Under the pieces are notes generated by a model. The model was not told the DNA's origin. It saw only the letters and a program-made list of their open reading frames with translations, and made no database searches. This document shows, piece by piece, positions 34,362-45,434 of a stretch of DNA of 64,000 bases (positions within the stretch are counted from its first letter, which is position 1; every line of letters starts with the position of its first letter). The stretch comes from Thecaphora thlaspeos (Eukaryota; Basidiomycota; Ustilaginomycetes; Urocystidales; Glomosporiaceae). The translations under genes and the position numbers were made by a program. The stretch lies in contig UWYS01000005.1 in assembly GCA_900291925.1 (NCBI GenBank), positions 62,001 to 126,000 on the forward strand, read 5' to 3'.

Positions 34362-35390
34362 TCAACCTCCGTCAACGACTACCTGGTCGATTTTCCAGGT
34401 ATCCTTCTCGTCGTCCCATTCGGTCGCCAGTCTACCAAAATAACAAGTGATAGCAGACAACTTGGAACCCAGACATTGTTCCTCTACTTTTATCGTGTTC
34501 TGATCGTCACGTCGCGATGATGGTGGAAGGAGATCGGCAATTTGCTCAAGATCGGTGTTTCTCGGTAGGTAGAAGGCGATGTCGCCCGTTAGGTTTGACG
34601 TAAGATCGAACAATTTTTTGCCAGGTAGCGGCGTGAGGAGATCGAGAGAATAGAGATCTGTATATGTTTGCTGCTGCTGCTGGGTGTGGAATGTGGATGT
34701 GGATGCGGGTGGTTTGGTGGGTGAGGAAGACGGTGTGTTTGGTAGTGTCGTAGGATCGACGTATCCCACTCCTCCCCATGGTGGAGAGAGGAAGACGACA
34801 TCGATCTCGCACCGCTCTGCTCCTTGCCATTTGGTTTCTTGCTGCTTCTGTTGGTCATCGTGTCCCTCTTGCTTGCACTTTATGGCATCGCGTACGAAAT
34901 CCCTGAAATCACCAACGCAAAACGTGATGCTATCCTGAACGCCATAGATGGTGGCATTATGTCTTGCAAGTTGGACCTTGTTCGGATCGATATCGATGGC
35001 GATTACCTTTTCGCAGGTGAGTGCGAGTTGGATGGCATTTCCACCTGCTCCGCAGAATGCATCGACGACCGTGGTGCAGCTGCAGCGAGTGGCGATGCGA
35101 TACGCGATGGATTCGGGCGTCACGCTGTACCAGGATTGTTCGTCGAGAAGGATGCCAGAGGAGAAGAGCGTGAAGAGCCGGTGGCGATTGCGCCAGTATT
35201 TTTGCATCGTAGGTGGTAGAGAGGAGGAGGTGGTCAGGGCGAGGGAGAGTAGGTGCGGAGAGATGGCCGAGTAGAGAGAGGAGAGTTGGGTCGATGGGGG
35301 GGCGGTGGTGGGTTTGGTGGGTGTGGGTGTGGGCGTGTGCGAGTGCGCAGGGGAGTGGGAGCGACGTTGGAGTTTCTTGGAGCGTACCAT
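34362..35390 (-). CDS. TGS1: Trimethylguanosine synthase (RNA cap hypermethylase)
   Basis: 342 residues, ATG at 35390, TGA stop. After a Thr/Pro-rich tail of about 60 residues comes KYWRNRHRLF, then the class I methyltransferase motif VVDAFCGAGGNAIQLA at residues 108-122, VIAIDIDPNKVQLARHNA at about 129-146, a GDFRDF motif, and the catalytic LSPPWGGVGY at about residues 201-210. The SPPWGG motif is diagnostic for Tgs1, which converts the m7G cap of snRNAs and snoRNAs to 2,2,7-trimethylguanosine, in the nucleolus or Cajal-body equivalent. A Gln-rich and a Thr/Ser/Pro-rich loop interrupt the core on either side of the catalytic motif. It shares a 500-bp divergent promoter with HYM1 and faces the broken lipase gene at its 3' end. 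Confidence 0.9.
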   Translation of the reverse strand: MVRSKKLQRRSHSPAHSHTPTPTPTKPTTAPPSTQLSSLYSAISPHLLSLALTTSSSLPPTMQKYWRNRHRLFTLFSSGILLDEQSWYSVTPESIAYRIATRCSCTTVVDAFCGAGGNAIQLALTCEKVIAIDIDPNKVQLARHNATIYGVQDSITFCVGDFRDFVRDAIKCKQEGHDDQQKQQETKWQGAERCEIDVVFLSPPWGGVGYVDPTTLPNTPSSSPTKPPASTSTFHTQQQQQTYTDLYSLDLLTPLPGKKLFDLTSNLTGDIAFYLPRNTDLEQIADLLPPSSRRDDQNTIKVEEQCLGSKLSAITCYFGRLATEWDDEKDTWKIDQVVVDGG

Positions 35391-35890
35391 GTTGAGCGTG
35401 TGCCTGTCGGTCGGTCGGTCTGTCGGTCGGGTGATAGGGGGATGGAAGAGGAGGAGGAGGTAGTGGTGCTTCTGATGATGATGGATTGACGTGTGGAGAA
35501 AAAGAACGCGTTGAATTTTGGCGTTGGCGGGGGACCCTGGTGCCTTGGCCTTTCTCTTGTTTGCATGTTCCGTGTGCCGGACAAAAGGCGACTCTCGGCC
35601 AGCATGCGCCGTGCGGTGCTGTGCGGTGCTTGGATTGTGTTTTTATATTATTTTTCCCCCCCTCTGATTTTATGGACCAGAGTCAGGGGCCAGCCCGCCC
35701 TCGCCCCTCGCCCCTCGCCCTCAGCCTCACCATCCCACGCCGTCCTCTCCACCACGCCACACCACCCTCGTCCTCATCGTCGCACCCATCCGCCAGCTCT
35801 TTTTCCGCCAGTCCCTTCAGACGACGCCTGTCTCTCTCCCTCTCTCGGTGTCTCCGCCGTGCCACGCATCCCCCACCCCCGACCGCCACC
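35391..35890. promoter_or_regulatory. Divergent promoter region TGS1/HYM1
   Basis: 500 bp between two start codons on opposite strands. It holds TCGGTCGG repeats (35406-35430), an AT-rich TATTATTTTT patch (35646-35656) and a CT-rich block leading to the HYM1 start, which has a good GCCACCATG context. No specific factor site can be named. Confidence 0.6.
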
Positions 35891-37123
35891 ATGAACTTCA
35901 TCTTCAAGACCAAGCAACGCACGCCACCCGAGCTCGTCAGGCACCTCCGCGACGCACTCATCCGCCTCGACCACATCACCGGCGGCTCATCCTCCTCCTC
36001 CTCCTCCTCCTCCTCTGGCGCCAACGGCTCATCATCCTCCGCATCCTCATCCTCATCCTCCGCCTCCGCCTCCACCGCCGGTCACAGCTACGGCACCGGC
36101 TCCTCCCACTCCTCCTCCGGCTCCTCCGCTCTCTCCGCCAGCATATCCTCCGGCGGCGGCCTCATCGGCTCCGGCTCGTCCGAGTCACGGCGCAAGGCCT
36201 CCGAGGAGGTGAGCAAGAACCTCTTCCAGATCAAGGTCATCCTCTACGGCGATGGCGAAAACGACCCGCAGCCCGACCAGGTCGCCCAGCTGGCCCAGGA
36301 AGTGTACAACAACGACCTCCTCCAGCTCCTCGTTCGCGACATCTCCAAGCTCGAGTTCGAGGCGAAAAAGGACGTCTCGCAGATCTTCAACAACCTCCTC
36401 CGACGCCAGATCGGGACGCGCTGGCCCACGGTTGAGTACCTCTCCACCAAACCCGACGTCCTCTTCACGGCGCTGCGCGGCTACGAGAACCCGGAGGTGG
36501 CCCTCAACACGGGCATGATCCTGCGCGAGATGCTGCGGCATGAGCCCTTGGCCAAGCTCCTCCTCCACTCGGAGCGCTTCTACACCTTCCCGGACTACAT
36601 CGAAAAGACGACGTTCGGCATCTCGTGCGATGCCTTTGCCAACTTCAAAGAGACGCTCACACGGCACAAGGCCATGGTGGCCGACTACCTCGAGCACAAC
36701 TACGAGCGCTTCTTTGCCATGTACACCGAGCTGCTCCAGTCGCCCAACTACGTGACCAAGCGCCAGTCGCTCAAGCTGCTCGGCGAGATCCTGCTGGACC
36801 GCACAAACTTCAACGTCATGACGCGCTACATCTCGAGCGAGGACAACCTCAAGATGATGATGAACCTGCTGCGCGACCGCAGCAAAAACATCCAGTTCGA
36901 GGCCTTCCACGTCTTCAAGGTGTTTGTCGCCAACCCGAAAAAGCCGTCCGTCATCGAAAACATCCTAAGGAGGAATCGGGAGAGGCTCGTCGCCTTCCTC
37001 GGCAACTTCCACAACGACAAGGACGACGAGCAGTTTGTAGACGAGAAGCAGTACGTCCTCCAGATCATCGAGAGCACCGGGAAGACGAAGCCGGCAGCGG
37101 CGGCGCCTGCAGTGGCAGCGTAG
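35891..37123 (+). CDS. HYM1: Mo25/Hym1 family scaffold protein (RAM/MOR kinase pathway)
   Basis: 410 residues. I start at the ATG at 35891 ([10 protein letters not shown]), which is the usual Mo25 N-terminus and has a strong initiation context; the frame is open upstream but that is leader sequence. Family blocks in order: [121 protein letters not shown] and [16 protein letters not shown], i.e. the full armadillo-like helical repeat protein. In fungi Hym1/Mo25 activates germinal-centre kinases upstream of NDR kinase Cbk1/Ukc1 to control polarity and cell separation. A Ser/Gly/Ala-rich insertion of about 67 residues (31-97) separates helix 1 from the rest, which is unusual in this conserved family. 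No intron. Confidence 0.93.
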   Translation: MNFIFKTKQRTPPELVRHLRDALIRLDHITGGSSSSSSSSSSGANGSSSSASSSSSSASASTAGHSYGTGSSHSSSGSSALSASISSGGGLIGSGSSESRRKASEEVSKNLFQIKVILYGDGENDPQPDQVAQLAQEVYNNDLLQLLVRDISKLEFEAKKDVSQIFNNLLRRQIGTRWPTVEYLSTKPDVLFTALRGYENPEVALNTGMILREMLRHEPLAKLLLHSERFYTFPDYIEKTTFGISCDAFANFKETLTRHKAMVADYLEHNYERFFAMYTELLQSPNYVTKRQSLKLLGEILLDRTNFNVMTRYISSEDNLKMMMNLLRDRSKNIQFEAFHVFKVFVANPKKPSVIENILRRNRERLVAFLGNFHNDKDDEQFVDEKQYVLQIIESTGKTKPAAAAPAVAA

Positions 37124-38053
37124 AGAGGGCGAGCGGGCGGGCGGGCGCCGGAGGAGGTATTCATGACAGAAGGAGTAGGTGTCTACCATACAAGGAAGGG
37201 AGAAGAGAGAAACAGGAGGAGCTTCCCCCCCCCCTCCCTCCCTCCCTCCCTCCCTCCCTTTGTCTTTGCTGAGCCGTGTGCTATCCGACTACAATTACCC
37301 ACTACCACTGAGCTACCTTATCGTCTATTTCCATCCATTCGCATGGGTTCACAATGCCATTCGAAACTTTTTGCATTGCTCTCGTCGTGCACGCCTCATG
37401 TGCGTGTGCATGTGTGCGCCACCCTGTTCGCTCTTACACTTCTTGCTCCTGCTCCTCTCATGACCCGTCGTCTGAACCGACTCTGTAGGGATTCAGCCTG
37501 ACTGCCCACTCTTCTCCTGCTTCTGTCCGTTCACTCCCTCGTCGCATTGAAAATACACCTCGCTACCAACGAGGACGACGAGATCGAGCCTTCTTCCCAC
37601 CGTGCTTTCGCAATACGCCTGCCGGCGCTCGTTCGACATTTGGCGCTCGGCGAAGGAGTTTGAGGCGTAGCCCTCGACCGCCAGGTCGCGCCTTTCCTGC
37701 TCGCTCGGCCCGCGCTCCTTTCCCCGCCGTGTACTCGGACAGAGACGTCCTCGGTGTGTTGTGAGGTCGTTGCAGGCATCGGATGGGTGGTAGGCTTCGC
37801 ACGTCGGTCTGGAATAAGGGCAGATAAATTACACGTATATAGTCATGTATATAGAGCAGCATCGTTGGAAGCGACAAGAGGAACGGTTCGAGTGGGGGCA
37901 ACTGCGACATGGACAGACACACGCCCTTCTCACCGCCTGTCCCTCCAGCGCTCCTGGTATCTAGCAAAGGCTTCTTCTCCTTCCGTCCATCTTCCACCAC
38001 CTTGCACCTTTTCGTCCTTCAAGGCAGAGCAAATGTGACGTCTCGCAAGACGC
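37124..38053. other. Convergent intergenic region HYM1/MFS
   Basis: Contains the HYM1 3' UTR with a polypyrimidine tract (37223-37263, C10 followed by CCCT repeats), then CT-rich sequence, and the 3' flank of the MFS gene. No coding feature was recognised. Confidence 0.55.
37223..37263. repeat. C-run plus (CCCT)n homopurine/homopyrimidine tract
   Basis: About 40 bp with only pyrimidines on the + strand, about 100 bp past the HYM1 stop codon. The complementary strand has repeated G3 runs, so quadruplex or triplex formation is possible, mostly affecting the 3' UTR. Confidence 0.8.
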
Positions 38054-39871
38054 TCAGAGAGCGTTCTTACCCTGCGTCTCTGAAGGGACGGTGACCATGA
38101 TGATAGCCGCGACGATAAAGAGCGAGGCGGAAACGTAGATGGGCACCGATCCGCTTGCGTAGATGCCGATGATGGGTGCCATCGCGCCGCAGACACGGTT
38201 GAGCGACGAGGCGATGCCGTCGGCCGTGCCGCGGTGCGGGGCCGGGAAGGTCTCGGGCGTCCAGCTGAATAGCACACCGTACATGATGTTCTGGGTCAGC
38301 GCGGTGACGCAGTTGAAGCCGAGCACCGCGCCCTCGGTCTCGGCAGTGGTGAAGGCGAAGAGGAAGACGCCGGTGAGCAGGGTGCCGAGCGCCATGGCGC
38401 CGCGACGACCGGTGCGCGGCAGCTCAACCAGCCAGGCGGCGATGATGGAGCCGGGCACGCCGCAGACCGAGATGATGGCGTAGTTGCGGTAGGTGGTATC
38501 GACCGACGACGTTCCGCTCACACCCTGTGCCTGCTCGAGGTAGATCGGCAGGAAGGCGTTGTACAGCGGGTAGGCCAATCCAATCAAGGACCAGAGTAGG
38601 AAGATCGCCGATGTTGTGTAGGCCATCTTGGCGCCGCGGAAGAGGGGCTTGATGTGCGACATGTCTGGGGTGAAGCTGACGTTTTGGAAGCTCGACCGGA
38701 AGCGGGCGGGGTACGATTTGAGACTGGCGAGGTCGCCCTGGGCCTGGGCCTCGATCTCGTGTCGGTCGTCCATGTTGGCCTCCTGTCCGGCGGCGCTGCG
38801 GAGAATCTCGACGCTGAGGACGTCGTCGCCGATTTCGACGCCGTTGCGTCGGGCGATCTCCCTCATCATCGCGACGGCCTCGGCGTCGCGGCCCTTGGCC
38901 AGGTAGAACTTGGGCGACTCGGGCAGCTTGAAGACGGCGACGCGGAGCAGGAAAAAGACGAAGGTGAGGGCGCCGATCGTGTAGAAGAAGTACCTCCAGC
39001 CTTCGTTGTTGTCCGGATTGCAGGGGACCGAGCCGCCGGCGATGGGCGTGTTGGACTCGATGCCATCGCACGAGAAGTTGGCAGTAAAGGCCCAGGCGAT
39101 CAAACTAGCCAGCAGCTGGCCGAACGACCAGAAGACCGAGAGGAGCGTGAGGAGGTACTGCTTGCTCGCCGGGACGAACTCGAGGAAGAGGGTGCCGTCG
39201 ACAGGCAAGTTTCCACCGAGCCCAAAGCCTGGCGTATCGATAAAAATGAAAGGAGAGCAACAAAGGGGAACGAGAGAAAAAGGTATGAGATGAAAAGTAA
39301 GCTTTTGTCACACCAGGCTCGCGTCAGGGTCGATGCTGGCATGGCACAACTCACCTAGCGCTGCGAGGAGACCACCGAGGCCGATGAAGCTGGGTGCGGC
39401 TCCAGCTGCGATGCCAAAGACGCCGGCAAGGCAGAGAGTGATGTTGAACGACGGCCTGCGTCCGATGACGTCGGCGAGGACGCCCCAGGTCGCGGCGCCG
39501 AGAATGAGGCCGACGTAGAGGGAAAATGTCATCCAGCGGACGTCCGAGGTAATGTTGAACTCGCGCTGAACCTGGGGGAGAGAGATGGCGACGCCCTGGA
39601 GCCACATGTTGTCGCAGAACCATCCACCGCCGGCGAGGAAGAAGACCTGCCACTGCGCCTTGCCCATGCCGATTTGGTCGTTGAGGATCTTGTTGATGAT
39701 GAAGCACTTGCGCTCGTAGACTTCGTCGACGGCGCTCGAATCGACACGAGATCCAAGCTGCTCCTGGATGTCGCGCGAGAGCTGCTTCTCGGCGTCGCCA
39801 TGGTCGGACGACGACGAGATGGGCGGCGACTTGTCGCCTTTGGCGGGGGCCTTGACCTCGGTCGTCTCCAT
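38054..39871 (-). CDS. Major facilitator superfamily transporter (SV2/sugar-phosphate-transporter-like)
   Basis: Two exons, 39871-39355 and 39228-38054, with a 126-nt intron (GTGAGT donor, CGCCAG acceptor); 1692 nt, 563 residues. The ATG at 39871 (METTEVKAP) is chosen because upstream in-frame sequence lacks an ATG. A hydrophilic N-terminus of about 65 residues precedes the first membrane span (QWQVFFLAGGGWFCDNMW). MFS motif A is present as ADVIGRRPSF between spans 2 and 3, and the hydrophobicity supports about 12 membrane segments with a long central loop (ARFRSSFQNVSFTPDMSHI). It resembles fungal SV2/SVOP-like carriers of the phosphate/organic-ion branch; the substrate cannot be told. Plasma membrane is likely. 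Its start faces the transposase gene, 1.35 kb away. Confidence 0.85.
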
Positions 39872-41219
39872 CTTGAGCGAGCGGATGGACGGTGACGACG
39901 GGTCACAGGAAAGAAGGAACAAGGGGGGCTAGACGGGATTGAGGAGAGGACGAGGAGGCGGGGATGATCGTAGAATGTCAGTAGGGGAAGAAGGGGGGAA
40001 GAGGGGAAGGGGGGAGGGTCGGGGCAAAGGCGTTGTGCGAACGACCCCAGAGCAACCCTGTATTTAAGCTCGCGCCGCCCGCCACGCCACGCCCACACAA
40101 ACCCACGCCTGCCTGTCCGCGTCCCTATCGTCGTTCTCGGTTCCGTAGCCAGCCGAGGCAAGCAGGCGAGGAACGGGGTGAAATTTGCCTCAGAGCGGAG
40201 AGAGGCCAGGGCAGGGTAGGAGAGGACGAGGGTCCCTAGCAAGCGAAACGAGCGTGGACGCGACGACGACGTCGGGCAGCCCGGCGAGGGGCGGACCGCC
40301 CGTGCAGCAGCCAACACACGCCAAGAACACCTGCATCCGCTGGCCTGACGCTGCGCTCTTCCCTGGATCTCTGCCGCTGCCACCGCCCTGTTGACCCCCT
40401 CTCCGTCGGACTGCTACCGAAGCTCAGCTGGCCTGGTGGCCTGTAAGCCCGCTACTTTGCGACTACGCTTACATACATATGTGGACGCTCATCCCTCTTG
40501 TGCACTCACGCCATCACACCATGTATACAGCTAGTTTGGTCCATTCGCGAAGCCAAGGCGGGTAACGTGCCATCCCGCTTCCTACAAGGCTAGCAGCAAC
40601 GGCGGCAATTGCATTTCCTCATCCGCTTTTGCCGTCTCTATTGCACCGCCAGCCTAACTTTGTACGGGTCAGCACGACCCACCTTGATGCTTGCAGATCC
40701 AGGACACATGTGACAACGAACTCGCTCCGACGCTACGCAAGCAGCCAGGGATCCAGGCGTCGTTCGGACAAACACGAGCGTCGAGGAGCGAGGGCACCGC
40801 AGGCAGAGTGCCAGTGCAAGCGGCGTTCCCGTACGTCAAAACTCGTCGCAGCAGGAAAAAAGCAGCGGCATGCGAAATCATGCCGGCACTTTTCCTGATG
40901 CAGACCACAGCACAGACTTACATAGAGGCGTGAAACAGCGAATACAGTCCAGTAGTACATACGGCGGCGACGATTGCGTGACCTCTTTTACTCCCACTTG
41001 ACTGACTGTGGTGGGTGGTGTCAGGCGATTCGTCGTGGCCTAGGTCGTAGCCACCGTCCGCCTGATCCAACACCACCATCACCTTGATCGCACCCGCTCT
41101 AACGCTTCACCCGTCTATTACTAGGCATCCACCACCTCAGCACATACACCAACATCTGCTCTTGACGCCCAACACATCCACCGCCTTGATCCGCCTCTCT
41201 TTTGCCCGCCTACGCCATC
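39872..41219. other. Divergent region between MFS gene and transposase
   Basis: Includes the MFS promoter and leader (CT-rich on its strand, 39900-40030) and the upstream part of the transposase gene. Any left terminal inverted repeat of the transposon should lie here, but I could not pair one with the sequence after 43184. No other gene was recognised. Confidence 0.5.
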
Positions 41220-43184
41220 ATGCCGCCTTTCCGGATGTCGCCTCGGAAGAAAGCAGTACGAGTCGATGCTGCTCAAGATAGAGACGAACGAGAGGTACGG
41301 GTGCAGCAGGCTCTTGCACAGCTCGCCAGCGGTCAGTACACCAGCATTGGCACCGCCGCTGTCGCCAACAACGTCCCCAAGTCGACGCTGTACAACCGCT
41401 CAAAGGGCCGCTTGCCCAAGCGCGGCGCCTACAGCCACCTTCAGGCTCTTTTGCCCGCTGCCGAGCAGGCTCTGAAGGCCCATATTGAGCGCTGCGCCGC
41501 CGGCGGCTTCCCTCTGACACCTAGCTCCATCCACAACCTTGCTGAAACCGCCATGCAGCCCCTCCACCACGGCCAGCGTCAAATCCAGCACCTTGGCAAA
41601 GGCTGGCTTTCGTCGTTCCTCCTCCGCCACCCCGACCTTGACAGCAAGTTCTCCAGGTGCCTTGACAATGCGCGCATGAAGGCAGTGATGGTGGATGGGG
41701 TCAAGGCATGGTTCAACAACTTCTCCAGCGTCATCGGTGAGTACGAGCTGCAGCCTGGTGCGATCTTCAACATGGATGAAACGGGCTTCATGATGGGCGT
41801 CGGAGGGCGGCAGCGAGTGGTGGTACCAAATGGTCCAAAGGCGGCAAGGTTCAAGGCACAGGCGGGGAACCGGGAGAGCACCACCGTGATTGAGTGCATT
41901 GGCTCTGGTGGCCAGTCCATCGCGCCGATGGTGATCTTCAAAGGTAAGTGGCACATGTTGGGGGATCAAAGACGGTACGTTGGCGTGGCGGCAGACTGGG
42001 CCTTTGGTGTGTCCGCCAATGGATGGACAAGTTGCGATCTGGCGGTGCTATGGATGCAGCATGTCTTCGACCCTGCAACAGAGCCTCCAGAGAAGGGCCG
42101 GTGGCGCATGCTTGTCCTTGACGGGCATACATCGCATGTGAGCGTTGAGTTCTTGGACGAGTGCTGGCGGCGGCGGGTCGTTCCGATGTGCTTGCCGCCG
42201 CACTCGACCCATCTGATGCAACCTCTTGATGTCAGTATCTTTGGTCCTCTCACAGATGCATACCGTCGGCAGGTCACAGCTCTGGGTGATCAGGCCAACA
42301 AGGTGGATTGGGTCGCTTTTGCCAACATGTACGTCAAGGCCAGGACCAAGACCATCACAGCTCGAGCAGCACGGAAGGCCTTTGCGGATTGCGGCATGAC
42401 GACCCGCCCAGATGCCAAGAAGGTGCTCCTCCGCCTACCAGGGTACGTACCAGCTCTTCCGGCCGTCAGCAGCACACCACCACCTGCTACCCAGCCACCT
42501 GCGCAGACACCCACGGACGTTGCACGCTTTCGTACAATGCTCGAAGAGCTCATCCAGACCAGCAGCCCTCAAGAACAAGCACGCCTCAAGGACAAGCTCA
42601 TCAAGGCCTACGATGGGAAGCACGCCGGCGTTGCAATCTGGGAGCGACACGAAGAGCAGCGCCAGGCCGCCCTGCTGCCAAAGAGGACGCCGCTTCCAGG
42701 CGATCGGAAGATGCTGAGCAAAGAGCGGATGATCTTGCGGGCAGAGGCTGAGCTGCTCATCGAAGAGCTGGAGAGGGTGGTTGAGAAGGAGACGGCGGCA
42801 AAGCATCGTCGCGCAGCACGCCAGCAGGCAGCGCAGGAGGCGATACAAGACGGACAGGCGGTCATGGAGGGCGGAGAGGGCTCAGAGGATGACAGAGATG
42901 GGAGCGAGGCGGAGGACTTTGAGATGGAGAACGAGGCAGCCCCTCTGCTGGCGCCGGTGGCGGCAGTACGGCAGGAGACGGCCTTGGTGGCAGCCAGCGA
43001 TGAAGCCCTCCTTTTTGAGGCCGCCATCGACCCGCTCCTCTGGCCGCAGCACTGCACGCTGCCTGCTGCAGACACTAGAGGTGATCTTGACACGCAGGCC
43101 ATGTACGCCGACGCCTTTGATTGCGACACCACCCAGCTCCTGCAGGACTGGCCCGTTGGTGCATGGACAACGATGACAATGTGA
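41220..43184 (+). mobile_element. pogo/Fot1-type DDE transposase, intact frame
   Basis: 654 residues without break or intron, ATG at 41220 (MPPFRMSPRKK). The N-terminus has a helix-turn-helix of the pogo/psq type (IGTAAVANNVPKSTLYNRSK, about residues 42-61), then a CENP-B-like second DNA-binding region (LGKGWLSSFLLRHPDL). The DDE core has D1 in FNMDETGFMMG, D2 in MLVLDGHTSHVS and D3 in LPPHSTHLMQPLDVSIFGPL, so all three catalytic acids appear present. A basic/acidic coiled tail follows. This is the Tc1/mariner superfamily, Fot1/pogo branch, which cuts and pastes into TA sites. Terminal inverted repeats and a TA duplication were not found by eye, so it could be a recently active element whose ends I missed or a domesticated, CENP-B/jerky-like gene. 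Codon use looks like that of host genes. Confidence 0.88.
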
Positions 43185-45434
43185 TGTAAGGCCTCAAGAT
43201 TGCAACAATGCCAACGTTTGATCTTCACTATGTACAAGTGCTGCTGCAACGGTGTGATTGCATCAAGAGTACTGCCGCCACCAAGGTCCATATGAGCCGT
43301 TCCGGCTCTACGGTCGTTCCGGTTCTGCATTGGTTGCGTGATAGACCCTTTGTGCGCCTGGTGGGGCATGGTCGCCGAAATGGCTATGGGGTTCCCTCAT
43401 CTCGCCTCGACGCCGCGCCAGCGCCGGCTAAGCATGGCACCGAGCAAGATGGCAAAGCTCGGGATTTTGATTTTGCGAGTCCGACGGTAGGCTCGAGGGC
43501 GGCCTCTGGATGGCTGCCCTCTCGATGCCACCTCTCACGCACGGATATTCTCGTCCGATTTCGGGGGACCCCGGTTTTGAATCAAGTTCTCTTGAGCAGC
43601 CAGCAGGCGCGAAACCTCCATCATCCTGCCTGGGCATAACGACGTTTAAAGCCGCGAAAAAGCCAAGCCACGCTCTCATTCGCTTGTGTCTTGGTCGGCT
43701 TTGCCGCTATAAACCGTCCCTGCTCTGCGGAAGAAGAGGTCACCGACAGCCGTACCTACATCCTGCCCTCGTGCTCTTCTCTTTACAGTACTGTAGCAAC
43801 ACAGACGGGGCCAGGCGACCAGGCCAGGCGACCAGGCCGACGATGACCGCAAGGCCCGCCTTGGCACCGGACGGGCAAATGGCAGCGACAGCGGCTGAAT
43901 CCCCAACCCGATGCGATTCGACCCGTCCCTGGTCCGCCATCTCGGCACCCTCCAACCTTACGCTGATTGGTGATGATTACCTTTGTCCCCGCTCGCCACC
44001 TGACCATAGATCTCTACCGGCTTAGCCATCAGCTCGGGCGAGGACAGAGCGAACAGCCAGACTCTCGCCCTTAGGCTCCGTTCGTACCAGGATCCGCTCT
44101 GCGAGAACAAAATAGCTATCCAAAGCCCATAACAGAGCACAGCTGCTGATCTAGACCTTAGTCATAAGAGATTTGGCAGACGTCGTCGGTCCGAAGATGC
44201 ACCCCGTTCGCGCTGCACCGCGCCGCAGCAGGAGCGAACTTCGACCGCCGCTCCGCATCCCTTGCCTAACGTGCAGGCCATGTGAACTGTATGCACAGTA
44301 CTGTACGTGCGCTCACTCGAGAACGACCTTGATCGCGTGGCTTCGCTTCAAGGGAAAGGACACGAACGAACTGAAGGCCTAGACGGCGCCCGCTCCACGC
44401 CAACGAGTCTGTTGCGCAGACCATGAGAGCGTTGACATTTTGTCTACGGCTGACGAGAAGAACAAAGTGCTGCGCACCGTACTCTGGCCCCTCCAAGTTC
44501 TATCTTCCTGCCACGGCTGGCGATACCCAAGTAGAAGATCTCCACAACGTCAAAAGAAAGAGCGTCGCTGCTGGTGCGGGTTGTCCGTTCGACCACCTGG
44601 CCAAAGGGCCACCGTGATTGGTTGAAGCAAAAGGTGGCGGTAGGAACAAGAAACCTCGGCGATGAGCGGTCAGCTGAGGAGACACACGGCCGAATTTGCG
44701 AGAGGCTCGTTGACATCGAGAGGTTTCTTCGTCGGAGCCGTTTAACAGTCCCCGATGTGCATGGATCGGCAGACGACAGACAGACTCAGGCGCAGACCGA
44801 AGCACATCGATCACGGTACCAAACGCAGTCGCACAAGAAAGCAAGGAGGCCGTGTCATTTTTGCTCATGTCATAGGTAAGTGTGGTGCGGGGTGGTTGCG
44901 TTTGTTGGTTGTTTTGGAGTATCTTTATGTGTTTGGTTTCTTGCAAAAGCATCCAGGTGACAACCACAGAGGCGTAGAGGGTAGGGCCGGAGAAAGCGCT
45001 GGTTACTATGGTTACACGAGGAGCGACTACAAGTGTGGGAGAGAAAGCGTCGACCCAACAAACGGCGACGTCGCCAACTCCCCGGACACCCTGCCGTCCT
45101 GTCCACACGAGCGAACGTGCACAGAACGGCGGCAGGGCGAGAAAAGGCTATGATCCGTGAGTGCGAAAGCACCGCCTTTCCATTTTTTGTTGGCGGAAAG
45201 CGAGGTGGGACCAATCCGTCGGCGGGTTGTATGTGTGGATGTGTAGGTGTGTGTGTTTGTGTGGGTGTTGTGAAAACTATCAAACAAGAAGGGCGGCAGT
45301 GCACCTCATCGACCATTCCCACGAGACGACGGCGAGGCGACGCAGGAGAGCGCATAGGGAAGAAAGGAACCGGAACTGAGGCAAGAGACGGGCAGAGAAG
45401 GCGAGAAAGGAGGATGCTGCTGCGACCGCTACGC
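43185..45434. other. Intergenic region downstream of the transposase
   Basis: 2.25 kb with no recognised gene. It carries two near-identical palindromic sites (TACAGTACTGTA at 43784-43795 and ACAGTACTGTAC at 44295-44306) and a GT-rich microsatellite (45228-45270) in the uL4 3' flank. A duplicated GGCGACCAGGCCA-like unit occurs at about 43812-43838. It should include the right end of the transposon. Confidence 0.5.
43784..43795. repeat. 12-bp perfect palindrome TACAGTACTGTA
   Basis: Perfect inverted repeat in non-coding DNA, about 600 bp past the transposase stop. The same core recurs at 44295-44306 and in other intergenic segments of the window. Confidence 0.8.

Noticed and set aside
37223..37263. 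Telomere-like or subtelomeric repeat
   Set aside because: The CCCT/CCCTCC units are not the fungal telomere repeat TTAGGG, and the surroundings are conserved housekeeping genes.
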